A DNA stretch of 64,000 bases, taken from the NCBI RefSeq assembly GCF_026008515.1, contig NZ_BQYM01000008.1, forward strand, positions 124,001 to 188,000, written 5' to 3'. This document shows, one piece after another, positions 9,790-18,680 of this stretch. The stretch is from Hoyosella levis (GTDB taxonomy: Bacteria; Actinomycetota; Actinomycetes; Mycobacteriales; Mycobacteriaceae). Position numbers and translations under genes: made by a program. Numbering within the stretch: position 1 is the stretch's first letter; the number at the start of each line of letters is the position of its first letter. Below the pieces are notes generated by a model, which did no database searches, was not told where the DNA came from, and saw only the letters and a program-made list of their open reading frames with translations.

Positions 9790-10958
9790 TGAGCATGCCC
9801 GATATCGACGACGCATCGGTCGACCCGGTGCCCGACTCGTCCATCCCGTGGTTGAACGTCGATCGCTTCCTCGCTGATTCGTCGACCCGCGTGGTGGTGT
9901 GCTGCGGCGCCGGCGGCGTCGGCAAGACCACCACGGCCGCCGCGCTCGCGGTGCGTGCCGCGGACATGGGGCGCAAGGTCGTGGTGCTCACGATCGATCC
10001 CGCCCGCCGTCTCGCCCAGGCTCTCGGGCTCGGGGCGCTCGACAACACGCCGCAGCGGGTCGAGCTCGAGGGCTCGACGGGCGAGCTGGACGCGATGATG
10101 CTGGACATGCGCCGCACCTTCGATGAGATGGTGCAGGAGCACTCGTCGCCGGAGCGGGCCGCGGCGGTGCTAGCGAACCCGTTCTACCAGACAGTCGCCT
10201 CGTCGTTCTCGGGCACGCAGGAATACATGGCGATGGAGAAGCTCGGCCAGCTCGTGCACCAGAAGCGCTGGGACCTGATCATCGTCGACACCCCGCCCTC
10301 GCGCAACGCGCTGGACTTCCTTGATGCGCCGCAACGGCTCGGAACGTTCCTTGACGGTCGGATGATCCGGCTGTTCATGGCGCCAGGCCGGGGCCTCGGC
10401 AAGATCGTCACCGGGGCGCTGGGGCTGGCCATGAAGGGTGTTTCGACCATCGTCGGATCCGAGATGCTCTCGGATGCGTCGAGCTTCGTGCGCTCGCTGG
10501 ATTCGCTGTTCGGTGGGTTCCGGGAGCGCGCCAACCGCACCTACGACATGCTGCGCGCTCCGGGCACGGAATTCATGGTGATCGCGGCCGCCGAGCCGGA
10601 TCCGCTGCGGGAGGCCTCGTTCTTCGTCAACCGCCTAACCAAGGAGGGCATGCCGCTCGCGGGCCTGTTGCTCAACCGCACGCACCAGACGCTGACGGAT
10701 CTCGGCGCGGACAAGGCTCGCCTCGCCTCGGAGGAACTGGCGAACGGGGACACGGCGGACGGGGACACGGCGCTCGCGTCGGCAGTGCTCGCGATCCATG
10801 CGGACCGGGCCACCACGGAGAAGCGGGAGCAGCGGTTGCTCACCCGTTTCACGCTCGCGCACCCGCGGGTGCCAGTGGCGAAGGTCCGCACATTGCCCTA
10901 CGAGGTCTCTGACCTTGCGGCGCTGCGGGCGATCGCGGAGCTCTGGCGCAAGCACTAG
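9789..10958 (+). CDS. Get3/ArsA-like ATPase, second subunit (Rv3680-like)
   Basis: 389 residues, paralogue of the preceding gene. Walker [18 protein letters not shown], then [16 protein letters not shown] and [16 protein letters not shown] (the ArsA DTxPxGHTLRLL region, modified). Translation is coupled to the first subunit by a 1-base overlap. Together they probably form the Rv3679–Rv3680-type complex; the client is unknown. Downstream lie a family A palindrome and a hairpin, then convergent whiB4, as in M. tuberculosis. Confidence 0.88.
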   Translation: MSMPDIDDASVDPVPDSSIPWLNVDRFLADSSTRVVVCCGAGGVGKTTTAAALAVRAADMGRKVVVLTIDPARRLAQALGLGALDNTPQRVELEGSTGELDAMMLDMRRTFDEMVQEHSSPERAAAVLANPFYQTVASSFSGTQEYMAMEKLGQLVHQKRWDLIIVDTPPSRNALDFLDAPQRLGTFLDGRMIRLFMAPGRGLGKIVTGALGLAMKGVSTIVGSEMLSDASSFVRSLDSLFGGFRERANRTYDMLRAPGTEFMVIAAAEPDPLREASFFVNRLTKEGMPLAGLLLNRTHQTLTDLGADKARLASEELANGDTADGDTALASAVLAIHADRATTEKREQRLLTRFTLAHPRVPVAKVRTLPYEVSDLAALRAIAELWRKH

Positions 10959-10991
10959 CCGACGTGCCGGCGGCGCGGCGGTCCAGCCACG

Positions 10992-11061
10992 GCAAAAGCA
11001 CTGGAAAACGTCAAACGCGATAGAAGCCACCCGATCATTCCGGCGGTTTCTATCGCGTTTG
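10992..11061. repeat. Family A palindromic repeat, copy 1
   Basis: Inverted repeat CAAACGCGATAGAA (11012-11025) with TTCTATCGCGTTTG (11048-11061). It is preceded by a conserved flank at 10992-11011 that begins GCAAAAGCAC and ends GAAAACGT. It lies between convergent genes. Confidence 0.85.
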
Positions 11062-11106
11062 TGGTTGAGTCATCTCGCTGAGCTCCAGGGTGGCGGCTTC
11101 GACAGG

Positions 11107-11143
11107 CCCAGCCCGACTGAGCTTCCCCTCTCGGTCGGCTGGG
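11107..11143. terminator. Hairpin between the ATPase pair and whiB4
   Basis: Stem of 14 pairs with one bulge and one G·T pair: CCCAGCC with GGCTGGG, then GACTGAG with CTCGGTC, around an 8-nt loop. It lies 25 bp beyond the whiB4 stop and probably terminates convergent transcripts. Confidence 0.65.
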
Positions 11144-11167
11144 TGGCTTGTCGTCCGATCGCCTTCT

Positions 11168-11551
11168 TCAGCCCGCTGATTGCTGAGCGCGCTGCGTGGA
11201 GAAGAACTCGGCCCAGGACTCCACCTCTGGGTGCTGCTTGAGAAGGGCGCGGCGTTGCCGCTCCGTCATGCCACCCCAGACTCCGAACTCGACGCGATTG
11301 TCGAGGGCGTCGGCGCCACATTCGAGGACGACCGGACAGTGCCGGCAGATCGTGGCGGCCTTGCGCTGCGCTGCCCCCCTCACGAAGAGCACGTCGGGGT
11401 CAATGCCGCGGCATCGGGCCTGGGAAACCCACGCGATGCGAGCCTCGGCCTCCTCCGTCGACATCGTGGCTGTCATCGGGAGGCCACCGCCGCGACGCTG
11501 CGCGGGTCGCTTGATCGATGCACTGGACGCTATGGGCGCCGATTGATTCAT
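11168..11551 (-). CDS. whiB4: WhiB4-like iron–sulfur redox regulator
   Basis: 127 residues. Four cysteines in Wbl spacing (C47, then C69-x2-C72-x5-C78) bind a 4Fe-4S cluster. GVWGGMTERQRRALLKQHP is the Wbl G(V/I)WGG turn and basic DNA-contact tail. FVRGAAQRKAATICRHCP matches WhiB4 closely, and the location beside ponA2 and the ATPase pair is that of Rv3681c. Family knowledge: redox-sensing, sigma-associated regulator. The start at 11551 has GAAGGTG immediately upstream. A GTG one codon earlier or an ATG at 11476 are alternatives. Confidence 0.9.
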   Translation of the reverse strand: MNQSAPIASSASIKRPAQRRGGGLPMTATMSTEEAEARIAWVSQARCRGIDPDVLFVRGAAQRKAATICRHCPVVLECGADALDNRVEFGVWGGMTERQRRALLKQHPEVESWAEFFSTQRAQQSAG

Positions 11552-12018
11552 CACCTTCGCTGACTCCCTACTTCCGGCCCCCTGCGGTCGTGTTCTTGCA
11601 CGCTGACCAGCCCCAGGCTGGACGCGCATCCCCCGCAAGCGATCTCGTGCGTCCTGTGGGATGCAGAAATCACTAGCCCCATCAAGCACCAACACGTGAT
11701 CTCTGGATCACAGTTGGCCATTTAGTGTTGTGCGAGTCACACTGGCAACAAACTTAGGTACTAACTGCGCTAAATGCAACCTCGGATTTGCCTCCGAGAC
11801 GGGACGGTTACCAGGTCGACGCACTACCGCTTCCTGCACCCACGTTAATCCGTCCGGCACACAGTCACATCTCCGCACAGATTCTTTTGTGCAACAACAA
11901 TTCCCGCGCTGCAAGCCGAGAAGCTTCCAGGCGCTCCCAGATGCCCGGAATACCACGAACCAGGCGCGCCACATGGCACCCGCCCCGCGCGCCCTACCGC
12001 TTCGCCCCCGCGCTTCAG
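11552..12018. other. Divergent whiB4/ponA2 promoter region
   Basis: About 470 bp without a convincing gene. It is more AT-rich than its surroundings. It contains the inverted repeat GTGATCTCTGGATCAC (11696-11711) and a small hairpin near 11877 (GCACA...TGTGC). A 98-codon open frame on the plus strand shows no recognisable protein. The region presumably holds the promoters of both genes. Confidence 0.5.
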
Positions 12019-12024
12019 TACCCT
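12019..12024 (+). promoter_or_regulatory. -10 element TACCCT for ponA2
   Basis: TANNNT 7 nt before the GTG at 12032; leaderless start likely. Confidence 0.45.
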
Positions 12025-12031
12025 AGGTACC

Positions 12032-14461
12032 GTGGCGATCGGAAACACTCTCGCAAAGCTCGGCGGCACCAGCATCCTCGGAGGCGTACTCCTCGCAGGA
12101 ATGCTCTTTCCCGCGGCGGGCGGATTCGGCCTGGCATCCAACAAGGCCGCGCAGACAGTCGAGAACACCTCGGCCCAGCTCATCGAGGGCGAAGTACCCG
12201 CCATCACCACGGTCGTCGACGTCAACGGCGACACCATCGCGCACATCTACGAGCAGCGCCGCACCGAGGTGCCCTCCAACCGCATCTCCGACGAGATGAA
12301 GCTCGCCATCGTCTCCGTCGAGGACAAGCGCTTCGCCGACCACGAGGGCGTCGACTGGAAGGGCACCATCCGCGCCGCCCTGACCAACACCACCAGCGGC
12401 GAGGTCCAGCAGGGCGCCTCCACCCTCGTCCAGCAATACGTCAAGAACTACCAGCTCCTCGTGCTCGCGCAGAACGACGCCGAGCGCCGCGCCGCGATCG
12501 AGACCACGCCGGCCCGCAAGATCCGCGAGATCCGCATGGCCCTCGAGCTCGACAGCCGGCTCACCAAGGAAGAGATCCTCACCCGATATCTCAACCTCGT
12601 GCCCTTCGGCAACGGCGCCTACGGCATCCAGCAGGCCGCCCAGACCTACTTCGCCATCGACGCCGCCGACCTCAACGTCACTCAGTCCGCCATGCTCGCG
12701 GGCGTCGTGCAGAGCAGCTCGGCCCTCAACCCCTACACCAACCCCGAGCGCGTGCTCGAGCGCCGCAATGTCGTCCTCGACACCATGATCGAGAACATCC
12801 CGGAGCGCGCCGCCGAGTTCATCGCCGCCAAGGAAGAACCCCTCGGCGTCATTCCCGAGCCCCGCACCATTCCACAGGGCTGCATCACCGCCGATGACAG
12901 TGGCTTCTTCTGCGACTACGCCCTGCAATACCTTGCCGAATCCGGCCTCAGCCGCGACCAGCTCCGCCGCGGCGGCTACCGCATCCAGACCACCCTCGAC
13001 CCCGAGATCCAGGCCTCCGCCAAACGCGCCGTCAATAACAACGCCAACCCGAAAACCCCAGGCGTCGCCAGCGTGCTCAATCTCATCCAGCCCGGCAAGG
13101 ATGCGCACCGGCTGCTCGCGATGACGTCAAGCCGCACCTACGGCCTCGATGGCGAGAACTACGAGACCGTCAGCGCCCAGCCCTTCTCGATGGTCGGCCA
13201 CGGCGCGGGCTCCGTCTTCAAGGTCTTCACCGTTGCCGCCGCGCTCGAGCAGGGCATGGGCATCAACACCTGGGTCAACGTCCCGAACCGCTACAACGCC
13301 TATGGGCTCGGCGACGGCGGCGCACCCGGTTGCCCGGCCAACTACTACTGCGTGGAGAACTTCACCTCCTACAAGTCCTCCATGAGCCTCACCGAGGCGC
13401 TCGCTACCTCGCCCAACACCACCTTCGTGCAGTTGATCCAGCAGACGGGCGTGGAGGAGACCGTGGACATGGCCGTCAAGCTCGGCCTGCGCTCCTACAC
13501 GGAGCCCGGTTCATCCGGGTATAGCGAGCAGAGCCTGGCCGACATGTTCTCCGAGCAGAACCTCGGCTCGTTCACGCTCGGTCCCGTGGCCGTCAATCCC
13601 CTCGAGCTTGCCAACGTCGCCGCCACGCTTGCCTCCGATGGCATGTGGTGCCCGCCCACCCCCATCGACGCTGTGTTCGACCGGTACGGCAACCCCGTCG
13701 AGCTCGCCACCGAGCCATGCGAGCAGGTCGTCGAGCCGGGGCTCGCCCGAGCCCTGTCGCAGGGACTCAGCCAGGACCACGTGGGCAACGGCACGGCCGC
13801 CCGCGCCGCCAACGCGACAGGATGGTCCGCACCCCTGTCCGCCAAGACGGGAACCACCAACTCCAACTTCTCCGCGGGCTTCCTCGGCTACACCAACACC
13901 GTCGCCGGCGTCGCCTACGTCTACGGCGACTCCCCGACCCCGAGCCCCATCTGCTCCTTCAACCTGCGCCAGTGCGGAAGCGGCAACCTCTTCGGTGGCA
14001 ACGAGCCCGCCCAGACCTGGTTCCAGGCAGTGGGGCCCGTCGTCAACAAGCTCGGCGCCATCCGTGAGCCAGTTGCCGACCAGCGCCGCTTCCGCGAGGG
14101 CGATCCCAGCCTGCAGGTGCCCGACGTCACCGGCCTCTACCAGGCCACCGCCATCCGCCGCCTCGAGAACGCTGGATACGAGTACGAGACAGTCAGCACC
14201 TCCAGCGCCGAGACCCGCGGAGTAGTCACCTCCTACTCGCCTTCCGGATTCGCCCAGCCCGGCAGCACCATCACCCTCTACATCAGCGATGGCAGCGAGC
14301 GCGTGGTCCGGCCCGCCCCGAGATCACCCTCGACGGGGAACAACGACTCCGATGATGCCGACGAGCCCGCCACGCCGCAGCGCCGCGAGCGCCCGGACCT
14401 GCCCGATGAGGTCGAGATCCCCGGACTGCCCAACCCCGTGCCCGTGCCCGATAACAACTAG
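12032..14461 (+). CDS. ponA2: Class A penicillin-binding protein PonA2 with PASTA domain
   Basis: 809-residue bifunctional peptidoglycan synthase. Order: short cytoplasmic start, membrane segment around 15-33, glycosyltransferase domain (EDKRFADHEG with catalytic Glu near 97; PFGNGAYGIQQAAQTYF), transpeptidase domain with S394-V-F-K397, S460-P-N462 and K605-T-G607, one PASTA domain about 694-760 (VPDVTGLYQATAIRRLENAG), and a Pro/Asp-rich tail. It polymerises and cross-links glycan strands outside the membrane. The position between whiB4 and a phosphoesterase gene is that of M. tuberculosis ponA2. Start GTG; no Shine–Dalgarno, consistent with leaderless translation. Confidence 0.94.
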   Translation: MAIGNTLAKLGGTSILGGVLLAGMLFPAAGGFGLASNKAAQTVENTSAQLIEGEVPAITTVVDVNGDTIAHIYEQRRTEVPSNRISDEMKLAIVSVEDKRFADHEGVDWKGTIRAALTNTTSGEVQQGASTLVQQYVKNYQLLVLAQNDAERRAAIETTPARKIREIRMALELDSRLTKEEILTRYLNLVPFGNGAYGIQQAAQTYFAIDAADLNVTQSAMLAGVVQSSSALNPYTNPERVLERRNVVLDTMIENIPERAAEFIAAKEEPLGVIPEPRTIPQGCITADDSGFFCDYALQYLAESGLSRDQLRRGGYRIQTTLDPEIQASAKRAVNNNANPKTPGVASVLNLIQPGKDAHRLLAMTSSRTYGLDGENYETVSAQPFSMVGHGAGSVFKVFTVAAALEQGMGINTWVNVPNRYNAYGLGDGGAPGCPANYYCVENFTSYKSSMSLTEALATSPNTTFVQLIQQTGVEETVDMAVKLGLRSYTEPGSSGYSEQSLADMFSEQNLGSFTLGPVAVNPLELANVAATLASDGMWCPPTPIDAVFDRYGNPVELATEPCEQVVEPGLARALSQGLSQDHVGNGTAARAANATGWSAPLSAKTGTTNSNFSAGFLGYTNTVAGVAYVYGDSPTPSPICSFNLRQCGSGNLFGGNEPAQTWFQAVGPVVNKLGAIREPVADQRRFREGDPSLQVPDVTGLYQATAIRRLENAGYEYETVSTSSAETRGVVTSYSPSGFAQPGSTITLYISDGSERVVRPAPRSPSTGNNDSDDADEPATPQRRERPDLPDEVEIPGLPNPVPVPDNN

Positions 14462-14472
14462 CGCCAGGCACT

Positions 14473-14505
14473 AGGCGGCACCGGCTGCACGGCCCGGTGC
14501 CGCCT
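14473..14505 (+). terminator. Hairpin after ponA2
   Basis: 12-bp perfect stem AGGCGGCACCGG (14473-14484) with CCGGTGCCGCCT (14494-14505), 11 bp after the ponA2 stop; no T-run. Confidence 0.8.
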
Positions 14506-14520
14506 GCCGCGCCCCTGCCG

Positions 14521-14526
14521 TATCCT
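14521..14526 (+). promoter_or_regulatory. -10 element TATCCT for the phosphoesterase
   Basis: TANNNT 6 nt before the ATG at 14533; leaderless start likely. Confidence 0.5.
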
Positions 14527-14532
14527 TGGACA

Positions 14533-15495
14533 ATGGCACGCAACACCCGGCAGCTCGCGGCACAAGCAGCACTCGGAACGGTGGCGGCAGGGAGCATTGC
14601 GCTCGTCCACGCCACGCTCATCGAGCGCAACGCCTTCACGGTGCGCAACATCACCGTGCCGATCCTCCCGCCCGGCACTCCCGCGCTACGGATCCTGCAC
14701 CTCAGCGACCTGCACATGACGCCGAGGCAGCACCTCAAGCAGGCGTGGCTCGCCGAGCTCGCCCACCTCGAGCCCGATCTCGTCATCAACACCGGCGACA
14801 ATCTCTCCCACACCCGGGCCGTCCCCAGCGTGGTGCAGTCGCTCGACCGGCTCCTTGCGCGCCCTGGCGCCTTCGTGTTCGGCAGCAACGATTACTTCGG
14901 TCCTCGCCTCAAGAACCCGCTCAAGTACTTCCGCACCAACCACAAGCGGACCTATGGCGACCCCCTCCCCTGGCAGGACCTGCGCGCTGCCTTCAACGAG
15001 CGCGGCTGGCTCGATGCCACCCACACGCGCCGCGAGCTCGAGATCAACGGCATCCGCATCGCCATCGCCGGCGTCGACGACCCCCACATCAACCGCGACC
15101 GCTACAAGACCATCAGTGGAAGCCCCGACCCACGAGCCCAGCTGCGCATCGGCCTCACCCACTCCCCCGAGCCCCGCGTCCTCGACCGCTTCGCCAGCGA
15201 CGGATACGACCTCGTCCTCGCCGGGCACACACATGGGGGGCAGCTCTGCCTCCCCGGCGTCGGAGCGCTCGTCACCAACTGCGGCATCGACCGATCCCGC
15301 GTCAAGGGCCTCTCCCGCTGGGGCAACCACATGCGCCTGCACGTCTCCGCGGGCATCGGCACCTCCCCCTACGCCCCCGCTCGCTTCTTCTGCCGCCCCG
15401 AGGCCAGCCTGCTCACCCTCGTGGCGGCCCCGCAGCACACCGAGCCACGATCGGGAAGCGAGCCGGTTTCGCAATCCGACGCCACAGTGCGCTAG
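14533..15495 (+). CDS. Calcineurin-like metallophosphoesterase (Rv3683-like)
   Basis: 320 residues. An N-terminal hydrophobic stretch (LAAQAALGTVAAGSIALVHA) likely anchors it. The metallophosphoesterase motifs are complete: ILHLSDLHM (DxH), INTGDNLS (GDxx), FGSNDYF (GNHD variant with Asn-Asp), THSPEP and LAGHTHGGQL (GHxH). YkuE/YaeI-type members hydrolyse phosphodiester or phospholipid-derived substrates; the substrate here is unknown. The ATG at 14533 is chosen because of the -10 element 6 nt upstream and agreement with family length. The stop lies 28 bp before tRNA-Pro. Confidence 0.87.
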   Translation: MARNTRQLAAQAALGTVAAGSIALVHATLIERNAFTVRNITVPILPPGTPALRILHLSDLHMTPRQHLKQAWLAELAHLEPDLVINTGDNLSHTRAVPSVVQSLDRLLARPGAFVFGSNDYFGPRLKNPLKYFRTNHKRTYGDPLPWQDLRAAFNERGWLDATHTRRELEINGIRIAIAGVDDPHINRDRYKTISGSPDPRAQLRIGLTHSPEPRVLDRFASDGYDLVLAGHTHGGQLCLPGVGALVTNCGIDRSRVKGLSRWGNHMRLHVSAGIGTSPYAPARFFCRPEASLLTLVAAPQHTEPRSGSEPVSQSDATVR

Positions 15496-15523
15496 ACTCT
15501 CCAACGCTGGCGGCAGCTAGCAC

Positions 15524-15597
<74 letters not shown>

Positions 15598-15614
15598 CAC
15601 CACAAGATGCAGGC

Positions 15615-15649
15615 CAGGGCCGTTTCGGTGACACACCGGAGCGGCCCTG
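15615..15649 (+). terminator. Hairpin after tRNA-Pro
   Basis: CAGGGCCG (15615-15622) pairs with CGGCCCTG (15642-15649), with further inner pairing; 17 bp after the tRNA. No T-run. Confidence 0.55.
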
Positions 15650-15784
15650 AGTCGTTGCGGTCCGCGGTCAGTCCGCCCTGGAATGAGCGGCCGCAGCCGC
15701 GGGCGGGCCCACCGGCACAGTCGCGCAAGCATTCTCGACCCTGGGATGCCGACCCCTTGTCGCGCGCCGCCCACGAGCGAGGCG

Positions 15785-15790
15785 TAGTCT
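15785..15790 (+). promoter_or_regulatory. -10 element TAGTCT upstream of the ktr leader ORF
   Basis: TANNNT 7 nt before the ATG of the 29-codon ORF at 15798. Confidence 0.45.
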
Positions 15791-15797
15791 CACCTCC

Positions 15798-15887
15798 ATG
15801 CTTGATCAGCATCCGATTACCCGCGGGCGCGCCCCCTGCGCGAATGGCTTGGCGTGCCCCGGAAATACGGTGAAGCTGCCGCTGTGA
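15798..15887 (+). CDS. 29-codon upstream ORF coupled to the potassium transporter gene
   Basis: Reads MLDQHPITRGRAPCANGLAC then PGNTVKLPL. It begins 7 nt after a -10 hexamer (leaderless context). Its TGA overlaps the GTG start of the downstream transporter as GTGA. No homology recognised. It may be a leader peptide that delivers ribosomes to a start lacking a Shine–Dalgarno site. Alternatively the ATG is fortuitous. Confidence 0.45.
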   Translation: MLDQHPITRGRAPCANGLACPGNTVKLPL

Positions 15888-17311
15888 CGCTCCCAGACTC
15901 CGAGGAGCACGGCTCGAGAGCAAGCGCGAGGCTGAGAAAGGCCGCGCGCGCGTTCGTCCGTTACCCGGCGCGCATGATCGTCACGGCCTACCTGATGTTC
16001 ATCGGCGTCGGCACGAGCTTGTTGCTGCTGCCCGTCTCGACCGCGGGGCCCGAGCAGGCCACGTTTGTCGAGGCGCTCTTCACCGCCACCTCCGCTGGCT
16101 GCATCACCGGCCTGGTCGTGGTGGACACAGGAACCTTCTGGTCGCCGTTCGGCCATGCCGTGATCGTCAGCATGTTCCAGGTGGGCGGCCTGGGCATCAT
16201 GACGGTCGCCTCGCTGCTCGGCCTGCTCGTCGCGCGCCGCATGGGCATGCGCATGCAGTTGATCGCCCATACCGAGACGAAGAACCTCCGCCTCGGTGAT
16301 ATCCGCCGCGTCATCATCGGCGTCATCAGGATGAGCTTCCTCATCGAGGCCATCACAGCGGTATTCCTGACCAGCCGCTACATGATCGCCTACACGGATT
16401 CCCCGGGCGATGCCTTGTACTGGGGAATCTTCCATGCGGTATCGGCATTCAACTCGGCGGGCTTCGCGCTGCAATCCGACAGCATGATGCAGTACGTGGG
16501 TGATCCCTTCATCCTCATCCCGATCATGGTGGCGTTCACCCTCGGCGCCATCGGGTTCCCCGTGATCTTCGAGGTCACGCGCCACATCCGGACTTCGATG
16601 CACGAGGCCGATCCGGAGACCGACGCGACTCCCCGCCACTGGACCGTGCACACCAAGATCACCATCCTCACCCATGGTGTCCTCGCTTTTGTGGGCATCT
16701 TCTCGGTCATCATGTTCGAATGGGCCAACCCCGCCACCATGGGCCCGCTCAGCACGATGCAGAAGCTGCTCGCCGGCGCGTTCCAGGGCATCGCGCCCCG
16801 CTCCAGCGGCTTCAACACCATCGAGACCGGCGACATGAGCGCCGCCACCGTCCTCATCACTGACGTCCTGATGTTCATCGGCGGAGGCAGCGCGGGCACC
16901 GCCGGCGGCATCAAGGTCACCACCTTCGCCCTGCTCGGGTTCGTCATCCTCGCGGAGCTGCGCGGCCAGCCGACCGTCCATGTCATGGGCCGCAGGATCG
17001 CCGAGACCGTGCAGCGGCAGGCCCTCACCGTCGCCCTGATCTCCATCGCCGCCGTCATGGCCGGAACCATCTTCATCCTCGGCATCTCCGAGCACCGGCT
17101 CGAGACTGTCCTGTTCGAGGTGATCTCCGCTTTCTGCACCGTCGGGCTATCCATGGGCATCACCGAGGACTTGCCGGCACCGGCCCAAGTGGTGTTGTGC
17201 ATCCTTATGTTCGCCGGACGCATCGGGCCCATCATCCTCGCGTCCGCGCTCGCGCTGCAAGAACGCCCCCGTCGATACGAACTACCAGAGGAGCGCCCCA
17301 TTGTCGGGTAA
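15884..17311 (+). CDS. ktrB: TrkH/KtrB-type potassium uptake membrane subunit
   Basis: 475 residues from the GTG at 15884 (a GTG at 15864 minus 10 codons, i.e. 15854, is an alternative). Multiple membrane helices in the fourfold M1-P-M2 layout, with selectivity-filter glycines in TSAGCITGLV, AFNSAGFAL, SSGFNTIETG and CTVGLSMGI. The last three are the usual filter-like segments. Conserved GGGSAGTAGGIKVTTF precedes the final unit. It forms the K+ path driven or gated by the KtrA/TrkA protein encoded immediately downstream with an 11-bp overlap. Confidence 0.9.
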   Translation: MTLPDSEEHGSRASARLRKAARAFVRYPARMIVTAYLMFIGVGTSLLLLPVSTAGPEQATFVEALFTATSAGCITGLVVVDTGTFWSPFGHAVIVSMFQVGGLGIMTVASLLGLLVARRMGMRMQLIAHTETKNLRLGDIRRVIIGVIRMSFLIEAITAVFLTSRYMIAYTDSPGDALYWGIFHAVSAFNSAGFALQSDSMMQYVGDPFILIPIMVAFTLGAIGFPVIFEVTRHIRTSMHEADPETDATPRHWTVHTKITILTHGVLAFVGIFSVIMFEWANPATMGPLSTMQKLLAGAFQGIAPRSSGFNTIETGDMSAATVLITDVLMFIGGGSAGTAGGIKVTTFALLGFVILAELRGQPTVHVMGRRIAETVQRQALTVALISIAAVMAGTIFILGISEHRLETVLFEVISAFCTVGLSMGITEDLPAPAQVVLCILMFAGRIGPIILASALALQERPRRYELPEERPIVG

Positions 17312-17975
17312 ACATGACCGTCCCCCCAGCACCCGGGTCGCCGTGCTCGGGCTCGGACGCTTTGGCAGGTCCCTCGCCCGCGAGCTCGTCGCCAGCGGCA
17401 CCCAGGTGCTCGGTGTCGATTCGGACTCACGGATCGTCCAGCGCCTCGCCGAGGACCTCACGCACACCGCCGCCGCCGATACGACCGACCGCGACTCGCT
17501 CATGCAGCTCGGGGTGCACAAGTTCCCGCACGCTGTGGTCGCCGTCGGTACCGATCTCGAGTCGAGCATCCTCACGACCTCGCTGCTCGCCGACTTCCAG
17601 GTGCCGCAGATCTGGGCGAAGGCCACCTCCAAGCAGCATCAGCGGATCCTGGAGCGCGTGGGCGCGCACCATGTCGTCATTCCGGAGCACGATATGGGCG
17701 AGCGGGTGGCCCACCTCGTCACCGGCCGCATGCTTGACTACATCGAGTTCGGTGACGACTACGCCATGGTCAAGACCCTTGCCCCCGCCGAGGCCATCGG
17801 CATACCCCTCAAGGACAGCGAGCTGCGGCGGCGCTACGAGATCACCGTGGTGGCGGTCAAGCGGGCCGGGCAGAACTTCACCTACGCCACGCAGGACACC
17901 GTGCTCATGCGCGGGGACATCCTCCTCGTTGCTGGCAAGGTGCGCCAGGTCGAGTCGTTCGCCAATATCACCTAG
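17301..17975 (+). CDS. ktrA: TrkA/KtrA regulatory subunit (RCK domains)
   Basis: 224 residues. RVAVLGLGRFGRSLARELV is the Rossmann GxGxxG of the RCK-N (TrkA-N) domain that binds nucleotide, with D at the end of strand 2 (VLGVDSDS). The RCK-C (TrkA-C) domain spans about 140-220 (IGIPLKDSELRRRYEITVV). It forms the cytosolic ring that gates the partner membrane subunit. Start TTG at 17301, with AGAGGAG 8 nt upstream, overlapping the end of ktrB. Confidence 0.92.
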   Translation: MSGKHDRPPSTRVAVLGLGRFGRSLARELVASGTQVLGVDSDSRIVQRLAEDLTHTAAADTTDRDSLMQLGVHKFPHAVVAVGTDLESSILTTSLLADFQVPQIWAKATSKQHQRILERVGAHHVVIPEHDMGERVAHLVTGRMLDYIEFGDDYAMVKTLAPAEAIGIPLKDSELRRRYEITVVAVKRAGQNFTYATQDTVLMRGDILLVAGKVRQVESFANIT

Positions 17976-17997
17976 TCGGGGGCTGGTCGGCTCGCCT

Positions 17998-18068
17998 GCA
18001 AAAGCACGGGAAAACGCCAAACGCGATAGAAGTGGAGCAGGGATTCCTGCAACTTCTATCGCGTTTGG
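17998..18068. repeat. Family A palindromic repeat, copy 2
   Basis: Best-preserved copy: 17-bp perfect arms CCAAACGCGATAGAAGT (18017-18033) and its complement (18052-18068), with the conserved left flank starting GCAAAAGCAC at 17998. It lies between convergent ktrA and dps. Confidence 0.88.
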
Positions 18069-18110
18069 CCCGTGGCCGTCAGTTTGGCCCGTGGCCGTCA
18101 GTTTGGCCCG
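18063..18110. repeat. 19-bp tandem repeat beside family A copy 2
   Basis: Unit GTTTGGCCCGTGGCCGTCA present 2.5 times. The first unit begins within the right arm of the palindrome. Confidence 0.85.
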
Positions 18111-18125
18111 GAACTGCTAGCGAGG

Positions 18126-18599
18126 TCAGGCGACCTGCGCCTGCCACATCCAGTGGAGCTGCTCGAGGCGAGCAGTGATGGAGATGAGCAGGTCCTGGGT
18201 CACGGGGTCGGCATCCTCGGTGACGGCGATGCGAGCACGCAGCCGGTCGATGATGGCGGCGAGGTTGTCCACCACGATGTTGATGACGTCCTCATCGCTC
18301 GTCCAGCCCTCGCCGATGCCCTTGGCGCTGGACTGCCCTGCCACGGTGGAGGCGCGGCCGTCAGGGCTCACCCCGATCGCGGTGGAGCGCTCGGCGGCCT
18401 CATCGGTGAACTCGCGGGCAACCGTGACCAGCTCGTCGAGGGCGAGGTGGACGGAGCGGAAGTTCCTGCCGAGGACGTTCCAGTGCGCTTGCTTGGCGAT
18501 GAGGGTGAGGTCGATGAGATCGACCACGGTGCCCTGCAGCGCCTCGCCAGTGGTCGACTGCTGCTCAGCGGTGAGGGTGCTGGTGATGGGGTTTGGCAT
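18126..18599 (-). CDS. dps: Dps-family ferritin-like DNA-protection protein
   Basis: 157 residues. AKQAHWNVLGRNFRSVHLAL and DELVTVAREFTDEAAER carry the inter-subunit ferroxidase ligands of Dps (His/Asp/Glu). The dodecamer oxidises Fe2+ with peroxide and stores iron. AAGGAGG lies 8 nt before the ATG at 18599, so the longer frame from 18647 is rejected. Next to a catalase gene in the same direction, it fits a peroxide/iron protection group. Confidence 0.93.
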   Translation of the reverse strand: MPNPITSTLTAEQQSTTGEALQGTVVDLIDLTLIAKQAHWNVLGRNFRSVHLALDELVTVAREFTDEAAERSTAIGVSPDGRASTVAGQSSAKGIGEGWTSDEDVINIVVDNLAAIIDRLRARIAVTEDADPVTQDLLISITARLEQLHWMWQAQVA

Positions 18600-18680
18600 T
18601 GTGTGTCCTCCTTGTGTTGCGGTGGCCGGGGGAACCGTGATTTTCACAGTATCGGGTCCGCCAGCATCGCGATGTAGGTT

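Noticed and set aside
11696-11711. CRP/FNR-type site upstream of whiB4 (GTGATCTCTGGATCAC)
   Set aside because: The spacing between the GTGA and TCAC halves is 8 bp, not the 6 of CRP sites. Kept only as an unassigned inverted repeat.
11730-12026. 98-codon plus-strand frame upstream of ponA2
   Set aside because: No recognisable protein; it runs into the ponA2 promoter and the composition looks non-coding.
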